Shown piece by piece: positions 22,736 through 33,339 of a DNA stretch of 64,000 nucleotides. The position numbers were made by a program, and so were the translations under genes. Location of the stretch: contig JABAKD010000010.1 of the NCBI GenBank assembly GCA_012845835.1, positions 11,927,973 to 11,991,972 of the forward strand, in the 5' to 3' direction. The DNA comes from Undaria pinnatifida. Taxonomy: Eukaryota > Sar > Phaeophyceae > Laminariales > Alariaceae. Position 1 is the stretch's first letter, and every line of letters begins with the position of its first letter. The notes under the pieces are model-generated. The model ran no database searches. It was not told where the DNA came from and worked only from the letters and a program-made list of their open reading frames with translations.

Positions 22736-23640
22736 ATAATACTTGGGATATGGAAGAAAAAAAAGTGCGACAACACGAAAACAGCTTTTCAGACAAGCTA
22801 CACAAACAAGTAATTACAGCAGTATTACACAGTGGGGGTATTCCGATTCAATGTCCCCCTGTGACAAAAGCCGAAGCTCATTACTCTTATCTGTTGTGGG
22901 CAATATATGGCTGTTAGTTTGCCGGGACACATGGCGATTTGACCGCTCTTATGTCCCGAATGGCGTTATCTTTGACGCTCTGGGTACCAACTGTATTGAT
23001 TAATCCTGAGCTCGAGCGGTTTGTAAGAATTACGGTGTCGCATAGCAATTTTTTGCCATACCCGAGTCGTATGCAAGAAAATTCGTAAAAATATATTAGC
23101 GAGCTTAGGTTTTTAGGATAAGCGAATGAAGTCGGGATTTTCAACATTTTCTTTCGGTGTCGCATAAGCGACCAAGAGGTGATTATAGTATTCCATGACT
23201 ATTCAAACATTAATTATCACGCTGGTCAAATACGCACTGTTTTGGCCTCATTTCAGGCTTTTTTCCACGGTTATTATGCTCGTGTTGTGCCAATGTTAGT
23301 TCTATTTGTTATATCGTTTTGCTTTGAACACTCCATTTTTTGGTGTTTGGAACTATCTTTATTACCGGGGGGCCCTGAATCCTGGATACAAATCGCTCCA
23401 ATTCGTTCATTCATATATTATTATTGCGTTTGGTGCTGTTGTTGCTGTTGAAGTGTTTCTCACCCTCATTTTGAGCGTGCTTGTTCGGCGCGCCAACCTG
23501 ATATGGGCTTACAATCGCTTTTTTGCTCGACCTATCATGCAAATGTTGCCGTATACGGAAGTATGCGAGAAAGCTCATGTCGGTCGAAATAATTGTGAGC
23601 GTATTGGGTCAAAGCTAACCAGCCGATCACGAATAAGCCC
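22736..23640 (+). other. Single-copy island with unidentified open frames
   Basis: Unlike its surroundings, this stretch has no second copy in the window. A 56-codon frame from ATG 22750 reads MEEKKVRQHENSF and later GGIPIQCPPVTKAEAHYSYL. Further on, two overlapping plus-strand frames (23179-23451 and 23306-23656) are rich in hydrophobic segments, for example SYIIIAFGAVVAVEVFL followed by LVRRANLIWAYNRFF and YTEVCEKAHVGRNNCE. That pattern of a helix followed by a basic stretch resembles membrane-protein sequence. I recognise no family. It could be a remnant of a gene interrupted by the repeats, or chance. Confidence 0.25.
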
Positions 23641-24250
23641 GTGGGGTCGGGGTTGACACGCCGTGCGGAGAGGTATCGACCCGGGAGATCATGGTTATAG
23701 TTCCCGCGTTGCTGGAGCTGTAGAGATTCGGAGGATTTCTGAACCGAGGATCGGTCCCTATCTCCCCCGTGTGCAACGGAACTGCCCCCCATTGGTAGGT
23801 GGGCCTCTATCATCCTCCTAGAGTGAGGCGGCGCTGTGGAGCTCGAACCAATCAGCGATTTTAGCCAACGGAGTTGGGGCTTCCACACCGTTAGGGGCGG
23901 TGACGACCGGAGAGAAATCGGTTTTATTCCCCGGTTTGTCTGACTTTTAGATATATATAAAATGAACTCTGAACCGGAGATGGGAACCTATCGTCCCCGG
24001 GTGGAGCTGGCTTTATAATATACGACCCCCAGCCAACCAGAGATCGGCCGGTCGGTGGGGTTGGGGATTTCCACACTGTGCGGAGAGATATCAATCCTGG
24101 TGATATCCATCCGTGTTTGTTCCCGGGTTGTCGGAGGTGTATAATTTATTTGTGGATTGATTATGATCGTGGGAATGGACCCTATCGTCCCCAGGTGACG
24201 GTTACTTTGCGTACAATCCCCGGCCAATGAACGGCCAGCGATCAGACAAA
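23640..24250 (+). repeat. Diverged ~200-bp satellite units, third locus
   Basis: Three to four units with GGGGTTGG, CACACCGT-CGGAGAG, TATCGACCCGGGAG, CCCCGGTTTGTC and GGGAACCTATCGTCCCCGG. The segment AATCAGCGATTTTAGCCAACG matches the right-arm segment near 45070 (inverted), so this locus keeps units that the left arm lacks. Confidence 0.7.
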
Positions 24251-24299
24251 AGGCCATACCAGGTAGTATATATATTTTTTATTTTCGTCTAAAACTCAA

Positions 24300-25060
24300 G
24301 CCTGAATTCTTGAGTGCCAAATTCTTAGTTCAGTGCTATCGCGTACTACTAATACTCTATCTACCAGATAACAACAAATAGCAGCATTGTTGTAAAAAAT
24401 AGCATTCGAGGACTTGAATGACGAAGGCAGCGACACCGTGTTTCACGCCTAGAATACCGTCAGCAAGTCTCTCCACGATCAGACTATACTCACGGACAGT
24501 CGGTCTGCGAGCCTTGGATCTAGATACTATCATGCATGGTGTAGCAGAAGCTGGCTCAGTGCGCGCTTCTCAGTGGTTACGTAGAGAACATGCAGCATAC
24601 ATGGCCACCCCCTTGCTGGCCCTGGATGCTTGGTTGAGTCAAAACATAAAGAAACGCACTCGAAACGTCTCTTCGTGGCCAGACTGGAGGGTCAGTCTAC
24701 GTGGGCTCGGATTTATCCGATCGAAATATTACGATGAAGTTCGGAATCGGATTCGCGCAAGAAACGGCAGTAGTCCACTGCTAGTCTATATCGATCTCTT
24801 GGATGTACGTTACCTTCTATACGCGTACACTATGTGTTGCGAAGTAAAGGTTTTTACTCTCTATCGGATATTGAATCGAACAAGCCGAAGTGTTGCCCTG
24901 CCCTACCCGGAGCATGGGTGCCGGCGAATGCTGGCACCCATGCGAAGCCCTTGTAAATACCTGCATAAATATGTCGATTTTAATAAAATACAAGGGCTCC
25001 GCATGGGCGCCGGCATTCGCCGGCGCCCATGCTTCGGGTAGGGCAGGGCAGCACTTCGAC
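24300..25060 (+). repeat. Third copy of the GAAGCTGGCTCAGTGCG block with paired hairpins
   Basis: Repeats 20690-21394 (GACGAAGGCAG, GAAGCTGGCTCAGTGCGCGC, GGGTCAGTC-CG-G-GCTCGGAT, TTGCCCTGCCCTACCCG). It ends in two hairpin-forming blocks facing each other: the block at 24895-24955 and its inverted repeat at 24985-25052. The second holds the palindrome GGGCGCCGGC-ATTC-GCCGGCGCCC. A 207-codon frame crosses the block but has no counterpart in the other two copies, so it is not called. Confidence 0.7.
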
Positions 25061-25790
25061 CACTTAAGGTGTAGCTGTCCGATTTGGCATGCATTGAACT
25101 TTAAAGTAATGCCAAGAGTTTCATACGAACATGGGATCCTGAAAGTCATGCTTCGACAAAAGAAAAAACGTAATATTATACAATAAAGAAGGCAAGGATA
25201 GGCGAAACACACTATGTTAAATGCGCCGTCAAGTAAAAGTTGGCGTCTATCAAACAAAAATACCGAAAAGAGTATTATTGAGAACCTGCGTCGCCTCTAG
25301 GCGAAACAAAAGAGGCCTTGGCATTAATGAAGAGACTGCACTGCTGTCCCCGTGGCAATGGAGGTTCGAAGTCGACAGGATGCAAAGTCGGTTTGCATCA
25401 AACGTCGACATGAGGACATGTCAGCCGGCGAGGTTTTGGAAGAAGATTGCTTTGTTTGTTACGTGAAGGCTGTCGCATTGATTGGTCTGCGTGGTCGCGG
25501 GCGAGGAGGAAAACGTAGAAGAGGAGGGCGATCTCTCGTTGAGGCGGCGTTGTCCAAGATTGGTGCGGGGGTGGCTTTGCTCGTACGGGAGGTTGGCGTA
25601 GCGCTTCTTCTCTGTTTTTCTCGGGAAGGCGGGATATGTGTGTCTGCTGTCTTTTCTTCGTGGGGGCTTTCACGTTGTCGAAATTGGACGCGTCCCCTCA
25701 ATGCATAATATCCGGAGTGTCTCTACCATGACGACTGCTGATAGTGCCGTGCGTATTTCCTAGAGACTGATATATTATTTACTGGTAGTA
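25061..25790. other. Stretch without recognised gene
   Basis: Overlapping plus-strand frames at 25221-25466 and 25352-25708 exist. The second is basic (GRGRGGKRRRGGRSLVEAAL) and then hydrophobic. No family, repeat copy or splice context supports either. Confidence 0.3.
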
Positions 25791-25840
25791 ATAATAATAT
25801 ACCTTTGCAACATTTTTTTTCTTCATCCCATTTATTATCC

Positions 25841-26164
25841 CCGCACCACTCTCGCGCTCCCTCCCAGTAGTAACTCAGATCCGGGGTCAGTAGCGGGCCC
25901 TCCTCCTCCCTCCCCACTTCGGCACGTGCTTTCATTTTTACCGCCAGGAGAATCCAGCATTTTCTTCCCTCGTCGACTCGCGTCGAACCAACCCACGCTG
26001 CTAGGCGCTCTCAGCAGTTAGTTGATTGATGCCTGTTTTTTTTTGCATTTTTGCAAATAAAGTCAAATCTCATCGTGGTGGGTGTCGAACTCAAGGACAA
26101 CCAAACGTTAGTAATATTCGAGGGTAAAACCACTATTATTAATAGACCACCGGGGCGGCCGGCT
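25841..26164 (-). mobile_element. tRNA-derived SINE, copy 3
   Basis: On the minus strand it starts GCCGGCCGCCCCGGTGGTCT and continues with TCCTTGAGTTCGACACCCAC, a box-B-like stretch, then CATTTTTGCAAATAAAGTC-equivalent sequence, CTAGCAGCGTGGG, and GATCTGAGTTACTACTGGGA. Opposite orientation to copies 1 and 2. Confidence 0.65.
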
Positions 26165-27015
26165 GACAAATGATTAAAACAAAACAGGATCTTTGCATAG
26201 AGATTACATTCCCTCCCCCATATTGTATGATATTACGATGGTTGACGCGATATGTATAGAATAAAGCGCCAAATACCTAAATATCAGCGTACGCGGAGTT
26301 TTAGATATCATGAATAACGAACGACCGCGATGGCAGAGCACGGCAAAGCATATCGCGTCGCTCTACTGAGCTAGCGGTGCGCTGCTGAGCTGAGCCGCAG
26401 GGCATCGCAGGGCACTGCGCGGCGCTTCGTTGCTGTAAGCTATAGCGCTGCGATGGGGTGCTGGGCGGTGTCGAGCTGATGAGCCAAGCCCAGATCTCAG
26501 CCGCTGAAGCTTCGTCAAGTACAAAACAAATGGTGCGAATCAAAGAAAAGCTAAAGCTGGACCGTTCCGCAACTAATGCACAGCTGTCAGGCGGCAATTA
26601 GCGGCAGTAGGAAGTTCAACTTACTAGACAAAAATAAAGAAAAAATCGCAAAAAAGTTCAAAATCGTGTTGGCAGAAAAACCAAGTTTGCAGGAAGCAGC
26701 TGAAAGGTCAAGAAACAGGCAATATTTCAGTTGTTGTTGTTGTTGTCGTTCTCACATTAACTCGCATAATCAAGTCCGTGGTCACAGGACAGGCTCCAGT
26801 CACTCTGGAGCTGAGGAATACCCTATGGGAAAAACACAAACCAAAGGTGGTACACGCATAAATCACAGCTGACGCAATTCATGCCTCCACCAGAAACATA
26901 TAAAAGTGAAATCGGGAGTCAGTCTACGATGTGCCAGGTCCATACCGGTGCATACGTCTCATTACTCGCGCCTGGGAAAACCGACTATACCGCTTGCCAA
27001 CCAAGAAAGACTACC
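26165..27015. other. Stretch without recognised gene
   Basis: Mixed composition. The part 26330-26460 is rich in GAGC/GCAGGGCA words. A short stretch near 26790 (TCCAGTCACTCTGGAGCTGA) resembles sequence next to the LINE fragment at 58060, so a LINE-related piece may begin there. Otherwise no feature. Confidence 0.3.
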
Positions 27016-27017
27016 AC

Positions 27018-27090
27018 GTATATATTACACGTGGTATCTATCACTACGCATGCGCACAACAGACGCAAGTCAATTGGAAAAAAGAAACAA
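27018..27090 (+). mobile_element. Short LINE-related fragment
   Basis: CACGTGG-A-CTATCACTACGC then CAAGTCAATTGGAAAAA matches the minus-strand sequence 57995-58045, which leads into the LINE C-terminal frame there. Only some 70 bp are shared. It may be a fragment of the same LINE protein or a shared insertion site region. Confidence 0.45.
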
Positions 27091-27512
27091 ACAAAGAAGA
27101 GAAAGGAAAGGAAATAAATGGGTGCATGGGGCCAAGAAAAAGAAAAGGTAAATAAATTTTGGGGGGTCTACTGGCGAGTCTTGCCACCAGCACGATGCCA
27201 CGTGGTTTTTCGACGATCTACAGCAGTACTACGAACGACTTCCGATACACCCACCGAAGCACGGACTACCGGCGAATTACGCGACCGACAGCTGGCCGTG
27301 GTTGTCACGTGTCTCTGTGTTGGGGGCCCCTGTGCGCTGCCTCTTGTTGGCTCTTGTTTGGGTAAAACATGCGGTGTGCTCGATGGTCTCACGGCACCAG
27401 AATCAGAACGTCCGCTCGTACGACGTATCATTCTTACAGGAAATAAATGTAATACGACGACCTGGTATTTTTTTCTCCATCCATCAATATGAACATAAAA
27501 ACGGTTGTTATA
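27091..27512. other. Stretch without recognised gene
   Basis: Three overlapping frames of 68-129 codons lie on both strands; none has a recognisable motif or a repeat partner. Confidence 0.3.
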
Positions 27513-28183
27513 TATTGGACAGAGTGATGCGTGTACGACTAAACTTACCAACGGCACTCGTACTGCACTTTGAGCTATCTGCTGTGGTTCTGGTTGCTAC
27601 TAGTTGCTGCTGTATGTGCTAGAAGTTTCGCCCTTCGGCTACTGCTGCTGCACCTGATGTTGTGTGTTTACCAATGTTGTCAGTTGGCGTTCATGCTCGT
27701 CGTACATACTGCTGTTCTCACCCAGTACGCACGGGTTTCCTCGTACCTCGACGCCACGACGACGAGCTCAAAACAGAAGGGAGGTGACATGAAATGGCAT
27801 GGACAATGGCCACATAGAGGCGAGCACAGCGGGATAGTTCGCTGCGAATCAACCGCACTCGTTCATGCCTACAGCAGAGGCTGGCTGGAGTGTCAGCGGC
27901 CGTGCTAAAGCCAGGGCCAAAGGCCGAAGAGACCGCTCTTCTACCTGCTTGAGATGCTGTTATAAATAGACTATTGGACAGAGTGATGCGTGTACGACTA
28001 AACTTGCCAACTGCACTCGTACTGCGCTTTGAGCTATCTGCTGTGGTTCTGGTTGCTACTAGTTGCTGCAGTATGTGCTAGAAGTTTCGCCCTTCGGCTA
28101 CTGCTGCTGCGTGCACCTGATGTTGTGATTGGTGCAATGCCGTCAGTTGGCGTTCATGCTCGTCGTACATACTGCTGTTCTCA
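27513..28183 (+). repeat. Direct duplication, two 210-bp units 459 bp apart
   Basis: 27513-27720 and 27972-28183 share TATTGGACAGAGTGATGCGT through GTTGGCGTTCATGCTCGTCG and the following TACATACTGCTGTTCTCA with few changes. The spacer between them (27721-27971) is unique. The frames across the units are Leu/Cys-rich GCTGCTG translations and are not called as genes. Confidence 0.85.
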
Positions 28184-28329
28184 GATTCCGCCTATGTCTG
28201 CGAGATTATCACTCCCCGCTGTTCTCACCCGGTACGCAAAATTCCAAACATTATCACGTACCGTTTGGAAATGATGCCAATTTTGTAAATCATTCAGGCG
28301 TTGCAGCCATTAAGATTCAATAATTTTTA

Positions 28330-28500
28330 CAAAATTCCTCCTCGACACTCGCTCGTCACGCTCGTCGCCCGTCCGCGTTCACGTCGATGTGCGGAACGGA
28401 CACGGCAGGTTGGAGCCGCCCCCCGAAGGCGGCGCTCGAACCAAGCCATATTCGACCGAGAATTCCAGTTCCGCGAATCGCATACTTAGGCCGAGACAAA
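28330..28500 (-). repeat. Block A copy, inverted
   Basis: The minus strand reads TATGCGATTCGCGGAACTGG, then TTCGAGCGCCGCCTTCGGGG, GCGGCTCCAACC, and GTCCGTTCCGCACATCGACG, equal to block A at 16435-16570. It stands alone, outside the inverted duplication. Confidence 0.7.
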
Positions 28501-28555
28501 AAAACTCCGGACCAAAGTCCATGACACCAACGAATGATTTTATATATGTTTAGGT

Positions 28556-28745
28556 TGGTGCTTGCACGAGAGCAGCCGAAGGTGCAGAATTAGACCAGGG
28601 TTTGAGCCGTCTTCGAAATATCTCGAGTTGAGGTCCCCTTCTCGGCGCGCTGTTTCCTGGCTGCGCTTCACCTCGCTCGACTTTCTCGACCCTGCCGGGG
28701 TCGGCGTCGGTCGTGGTCGCGTCGTCTCTCTGTGGGGGGTGCTCT
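28556..28745 (+). repeat. 190-bp repeat, first copy
   Basis: TGCACGAGAGCAGCCGAAGG through GTCTTCGAAATA, GCTGTTTCCTGG and CTCGACCCTGCCGGGGTCGG matches 34948-35130. Both copies are followed within 100-150 bp by a tRNA-like segment, so the pair may be one composite element. Confidence 0.7.
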
Positions 28746-28824
28746 TTTTGCTTTTTGCCTAAAAATATCAAATCCTTTTTTTTTTATGTATAGATACAAA
28801 TAATTCTGCTGTCCAATTATGCAA

Positions 28825-29010
28825 AACAACGCATGGTAACATAGTAGTTTTCGTCCCTTTCATTACTCGGTCGGGGGTTCAAATACCGCAGAAGAAGAAT
28901 TTTTTATTTTTGTGATAATGTAAAACAACGTACAGAGTATGCGTCCCTTGTGAGTACGAGTATGCGGTCTGGGGTTCAAATCCACCGGAGCGCTTCGTGT
29001 TTTTGTGAGG
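28825..29010 (+). repeat. Two tRNA-like heads in tandem
   Basis: Units of about 92 bp starting GCAAAACAACGCATGG and GTAAAACAACGTACAG each end in a box-B-like T-arm (GGTCGGGGGTTCAAATACCG and GTCTGGGGTTCAAATCCACC) and a T-rich tail. A related unit is at 29310-29400 (GTCGTAGGTTTAATTCCGGC). None folds into a complete tRNA in my reading; they look like SINE heads. Confidence 0.5.
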
Positions 29011-29014
29011 GGGC

Positions 29015-29300
29015 TTATTTGTTGCTCGCCTTAGTCATTTGACCATTGACCACGCATCCCTTTGGAGACGGAGCACCGTTCCTAATCCAAATAGAGACAC
29101 CTCCAACATTTGGGCGCTCATTAAGCTTCTTCCATATTTTACATAGAAACTGTTTGCTTATCCTATCCCCGTTCTGTTTCGCCGTCTGCGGCCACCATCT
29201 ATCTCCTAGGATAGCGATCGTTTTCTCGCTACTCTTTAGTCAACGAAACTCTTTCATGTCCCCCACGTTTAATTTCCTCATCTCCTATAATGGGGTGGGG
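29015..29300 (-). mobile_element. LINE 3' end fragment
   Basis: The minus strand encodes, in the phase ending at the TAA at 29015-29017, RNGAPSPKGCVVNGQMTKAS then NK, preceded by ERPNVGGVS. Further up, in pieces, come EKTIAILG and a WWPQTAK-like stretch. This is the same C-terminus as the LINE at 12771-14043 and preserves the natural stop. The fragment keeps only about the last 90 codons and is flanked by tRNA-like units on both sides. Confidence 0.8.
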
Positions 29301-29755
29301 GATATGACAAACGACGTGTGGTTAGAAATAACGCGCGTCCCTTTTGAGTATGCGGTCGTAGGTTTAATTCCGGCCGGGGCGCTTCCGCTCTTTTTCTTTG
29401 TGTATCGTTTTTTCCGCCTCTTTTTGTTACGTAGGCACCATGTGTGATTCACAACAAGGTACCTGGACCTGATATGTTAATATCGTGCTGATGTACGCTG
29501 CTGTACGACGTACGAGTATATATTTATCTGCCCGTCATGTGTTTCTGCTGGTACTGCTTCTCAGTGTTGTCATCCTGCTGTTGCGGCAGCTGCAGTGCTG
29601 CCGCTGTTTGTCATCGTGTGCCGGATGGCGCAATTTGTTGCTGTGGTTTATTGCACCTGATGAAAAAGTTGTATGTACTGTACCCCTTGGCAGTACCGTC
29701 GAATGTACGCCTCGATTTACCTATAATAATCCTATAGTCTACTCATAACAATACA
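29301..29755. other. tRNA-like unit followed by unassigned sequence
   Basis: 29310-29400 is a single tRNA-like head (see 28825). The rest is GCTGCTG/TGTTG-rich with frames on the plus strand that are not supported by any repeat partner. Confidence 0.35.
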
Positions 29756-29985
29756 TACCATGAATCCTCGACAACTACGGGCATGCGCGGAGCCAAGGCC
29801 GGTGGCAGTCCGCCGGGGCGAAGCCCCCCTGGTACGAGTTATATATCATATCGCTCCAAGCCGAGGCGCAATGTGGAGTGCGCTCGTCAGGAAGAACGGC
29901 GGCCAATTGCCCAGAATATTTTTCACCTTCCCGATATCCCGCTGCCGTGTAGCCAAACCTATCACTGGAAACTGCTATGACTACA
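29756..29985 (+). repeat. Dispersed repeat (GGCGGAGCC/GGCGAAGCCCCCC block), copy 1
   Basis: The first half (CATGCGCGGAGCC to GGCGAAGCCCCCCTGGTA) matches 36228-36290. The second half (ATCGCTCCAAGCCGAGGCGC to CCTATCACTGGAAAC) matches 34662-34780. The element is thus about 230 bp and its two halves survive separately elsewhere. Confidence 0.65.
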
Positions 29986-30645
29986 CTCAACCGTCGTCAT
30001 ATCCGTATCACATCCAAGCACACAATCAACAGGTTCCCTGCCTCGTAAAGTATACGGTATGACACCATGCTATTATCATATCCTCAGGGCAAAACAATTC
30101 ATTGAGAAATGCGGTCAAACAATATCCTCCCAGTACTACTGTGACAAGAAAGATTGCAATAGTACCATAATCCTTGAAAGTCCCTTAATATCAGGGTCAG
30201 CATCCAGTGTCAATCTTCGAGAACCTAAGATGCAAGTTGTAAAATCCTGAGTTCGAAAACTAAAAACCCCAAATCCGAAGTCCGAAAGCTCAATTCTGAA
30301 TTCCAAAAGCCGAAAGCTCAAACATCAACCCGTTAATCCGCACTCAGCCTTACCGATAAAACGGTCATCAGCTCCATGGATAGGACTGAAAACAAGCGTG
30401 CTAGGACAGTAGTCCCAGAACGCACTATAGAATTAGAAAACTGCCTCCCGGCTGCGTACATGCCCAAAACCCATTCAGATTCCAAATGCTCAAATCCAGA
30501 ACAAACTAACGTCATACTAGGCTGTAATGGAGGAAAATCATTATTTCAAAACAAAACAAAACAACACTTGCCTCCCAAAATACCTTGCACTCCTAAAAGT
30601 ACCAAAATCCAGCTAATATATGCAAAATCATCATCCAACATAATG
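29986..30645. other. Stretch without recognised gene
   Basis: Low-GC sequence with short direct repeats of CCGAAAGCTCAA near 30280-30320. A 155-codon plus frame (30376-30843) has unbiased composition and runs into the repeat units described next, so it is not called as a gene. Confidence 0.35.
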
Positions 30646-30649
30646 TTAG

Positions 30650-31900
30650 GTCTTAACCACTCAGTTCTGGTTTTGTCCATACCAAGCTCTCAAGACGCGT
30701 TGGGTTTACAAGACTCTTTGATTCGGGCGAATTGCGCTACCAATAACATCGATCCCCAGCGAACATGCGCCCAATCCGCATCAAACGTTATTTCAAGTCC
30801 CTGCTATGGTGTGCTACCCTGTATGTGCCATTTGTATAAATGAGCAATAGATCAACCATCCATCCTTGTTGATTAATTAAGGTCGGATTTCCGTTATTTC
30901 AACCGTCGTGTAATTTGGAATAAGAGTCGTGAGATTTGGAGTAAGTAGCGTGTTTAGGAAGACTGTCGTGCAATACAGGAATCGGCACGTACATGTATAT
31001 CGCACAATAGTATAATGAACCACGGGACCTGAGGAGCATGTAGGAAACATAACAATGGTAGCATCCTGCCTTAGGCTACGCGCCCTGCGCTGATTGGCTT
31101 AGAATAGGTGGCTGCACGTTCGCACAAAGAGCATAATGGTTCTTAGGAGAACACTAGGACTCGATGTGATTGGCTGTGTTGTGAGTTGGTCCTTACTCCC
31201 ACTTCAAATATGCAATGAGTCACACACGTGGCCTTGTAGAAGTGGCCGACGTAGGCAGTTTGCAGCTTGCATTCAGGAGTGACGTTTGGCATGACGCTTT
31301 GGATTCCTTGCCAGTACGAGAGCCGGTATTTGGAGCTTGGCCAGAGCCAAGTTTCCACCCCCCCCTCCTCTCCCCCCCCTCTCGATCACTCTTGTATCCT
31401 GACCTAAATCAACAAGCCTTTACTCGATAACAAGAAGATAATCTACTACCTAACTGGGTTTTATACTGCTGTCAGCTGTGGTCTCGCAATAGACACACCT
31501 GTCCCTTCTCAGGATCATACTGTCAGTTCTGGTATTGTCCATACTAAGCTGTCAAGAGGGGTTAGATTTACAAGATTTATTTGATTAGAGCGATATGCAC
31601 AACAAAACAAACACCAATCCCTAGCTAACATGCGCCAAATCCCCATCAAACATGGTTTTAGGCCCCAATCAGTCAGTTTTAGCATCTTCCATACCAAGCT
31701 CTCAAAAAAGTGTTGGACTTACAAGACTCTTTAATTAGGGCGATACGCTCTCGGTCAACTACGGAGGCTAGGATTTAAAGTACAGAAGCCGAAAACTCCA
31801 ACATCAAACGTGATTCGATCCCAACCACTCTGATCTGGTATTGTCCATACCAAGCTCTAAAAATAGCGTTGGATTTACAAGACTCCTTGATTTTGGAGGT
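30650..31900 (+). repeat. Four diverged ~150-bp units
   Basis: Units near 30655, 31520, 31665 and 31815 share CAGTTCTGG-(T/A)-TTGTCCATA, then CCAAGCTCTCAA, GTTGGATTTACAAGACTC, TTTGATTAGGGCGATA and CATGCGCC-AATCCCCATCAAAC. The last three are nearly contiguous; the first is 860 bp away, with unassigned sequence 30850-31510 between, including a C-rich stretch at 31361-31382. Confidence 0.65.
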
Positions 31901-31903
31901 CAC

Positions 31904-32260
31904 TGTGATGGAGTGCTCTCCGTAGAAGGATAGTTTATAGATTCAACGTGAAACCATGTCGTGGTTGAGGTGAAACCACGTGATATTAGATGTCACATTC
32001 ACATCAAGGCCATCATAGATGGGCGATAATGTAGGTGACGTTGATGTGATAAGCAGGACGCCCCTCATATCACTACCCTGCCCTGCTCTGCCTTGCCCTG
32101 CTTTGCCTGCCATTTAGCGTTCTATTTAGAGCAATAATAATGTATAAGCCTTGAGTCCAGCCAGCGAGCCATGGAAGAGATGATAAAGACACCGGAACCC
32201 ATGAGGGGCACGCTTTCCAACACCGGCCAACCACGCATCCCCACTCGGAGTACCGTGACA
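31904..32260 (+). repeat. LTR, left copy of the copia-like element
   Basis: Begins TGTGATGGAGTGCTCTCCGT and ends GGAGTACCGTGACA. It contains CCCTGCCCTGCTCTGCCTTG, shared with the right copy. Confidence 0.7.
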
Positions 32261-32865
32261 TTTGGCGTCGTCGGCAGGACCATGGGTTTTTGGGTCATGG
32301 ATTCGAATCCCACCATCCACAATAATAAACGTTTACGACTTTCCCCACGTGGTACTTGAAAAAGACTCTCCTCGGTATACTCAGGAAATGAAACCGCATG
32401 GATATTTTCGTCAGCCCGTAAATCCGACCATTAAATTTTGGGAATTATTTCACCGATTTCTGCAGCCACCGCGCCGATGGGCCTGCCGCTTCAAACCGCT
32501 ACCAGCGGCAAGGCGCCCATCTTCCTGGCCACTACTACCAACTCCGACGTCATCGAACCGTCAGCGCCGACCAGCTGGGACATACTTCGCCGACTCCTGC
32601 AGCCACCGCGCCGGTAGACCTGATCCTTCAGTCTGCTACCAACCGCCCCCGGCGTCACCGTCATATAAGCTCCATCGTAGGGTTGTATATCTTGCAATGA
32701 AGCATTTTAGCCTCATTATTACGAGGTGTGGGGGAATCTATAACCTCACTGTCGTTTGTTTCGAATAGCCGCATCTTCGATCCCCTTTCCAATGCTGGAT
32801 GTTTTGTTGACATCTTTTGATTGCCAGGTGATCGGAATCTACGACTACTATTCAGGGTGGCCTAA

Positions 32866-33212
32866 TGCAATTGAGTGCTCTCCGTAGGAGGATAGTTTAT
32901 AGATTCAAAGTGAAACCATGTCATGGTTGAGGTGAAACCACGTTATATTCGATGTCACAATCACGTCAAGGCCATCATAGATGGACGATAATGTAGGTGA
33001 CGATGACGGGACAAGCAGGACGCCCCTCATCTCACTACCCTGCCCTGCTCTGCCTTGCCCTGTTTTGCCTGTCCCTTAGCGTTCTATTTAGAGCATTAAT
33101 AATGTATTAGGCAGAGAGCCATTGGAGATATGATAAAAGACACCGGAACCCATGAAGGGCACGCTTCCCAACATCGGCCAACCACGCATCCCCCAGTCGG
33201 AGTACCGTGACA
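32866..33212 (+). repeat. LTR, right copy of the copia-like element
   Basis: Begins TGCAATTGAGTGCTCTCCGT and ends GGAGTACCGTGACA. It is slightly shorter than the left copy. No matching target duplication was found outside the pair. Confidence 0.7.
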
Positions 33213-33339
33213 TTACGCGCTCCATCAATTACGGGGGCTAGCCTACAGAATCAAACCAGGAAACAATACTCTAAAACCAAGTGTTCATGATAAATCCTGG
33301 TGAGAGCGAAAAACTGGACCTTTGAGTGCCTTTGCAGGA

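Larger units (their letters stand above)
31904..33212 (+). mobile_element. Short copia-like LTR element, fossil
   Basis: Two direct LTRs, 31904-32260 and 32866-33212, run TG to CA and share about nine positions in ten by eye. Two bases after the left LTR is the primer-binding-like TGGCGTCGTCGGCAGG; before the right LTR is TTCAGGGTGG. The leader matches the TRIM internal region. A gag-like N-terminal stretch is recognisable (PLQTATSGKAPIFLATTT near 32490). It is far shorter than a full element and lacks pol, so it is broken and non-autonomous. LTR divergence suggests moderate age. Confidence 0.7.

Noticed and set aside
24418-25041. 207-codon plus frame
   Set aside because: It lies in a block present three times, and the other copies do not keep the frame.
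28825-29010. Possible tandem tRNA genes
   Set aside because: Only the box-B half is convincing; the rest does not fold and is followed by T-rich tails as in SINEs.
30376-30843. 155-codon plus frame
   Set aside because: Composition is like translated non-coding sequence, it runs into a repeat unit, and no motif or splice context supports it.
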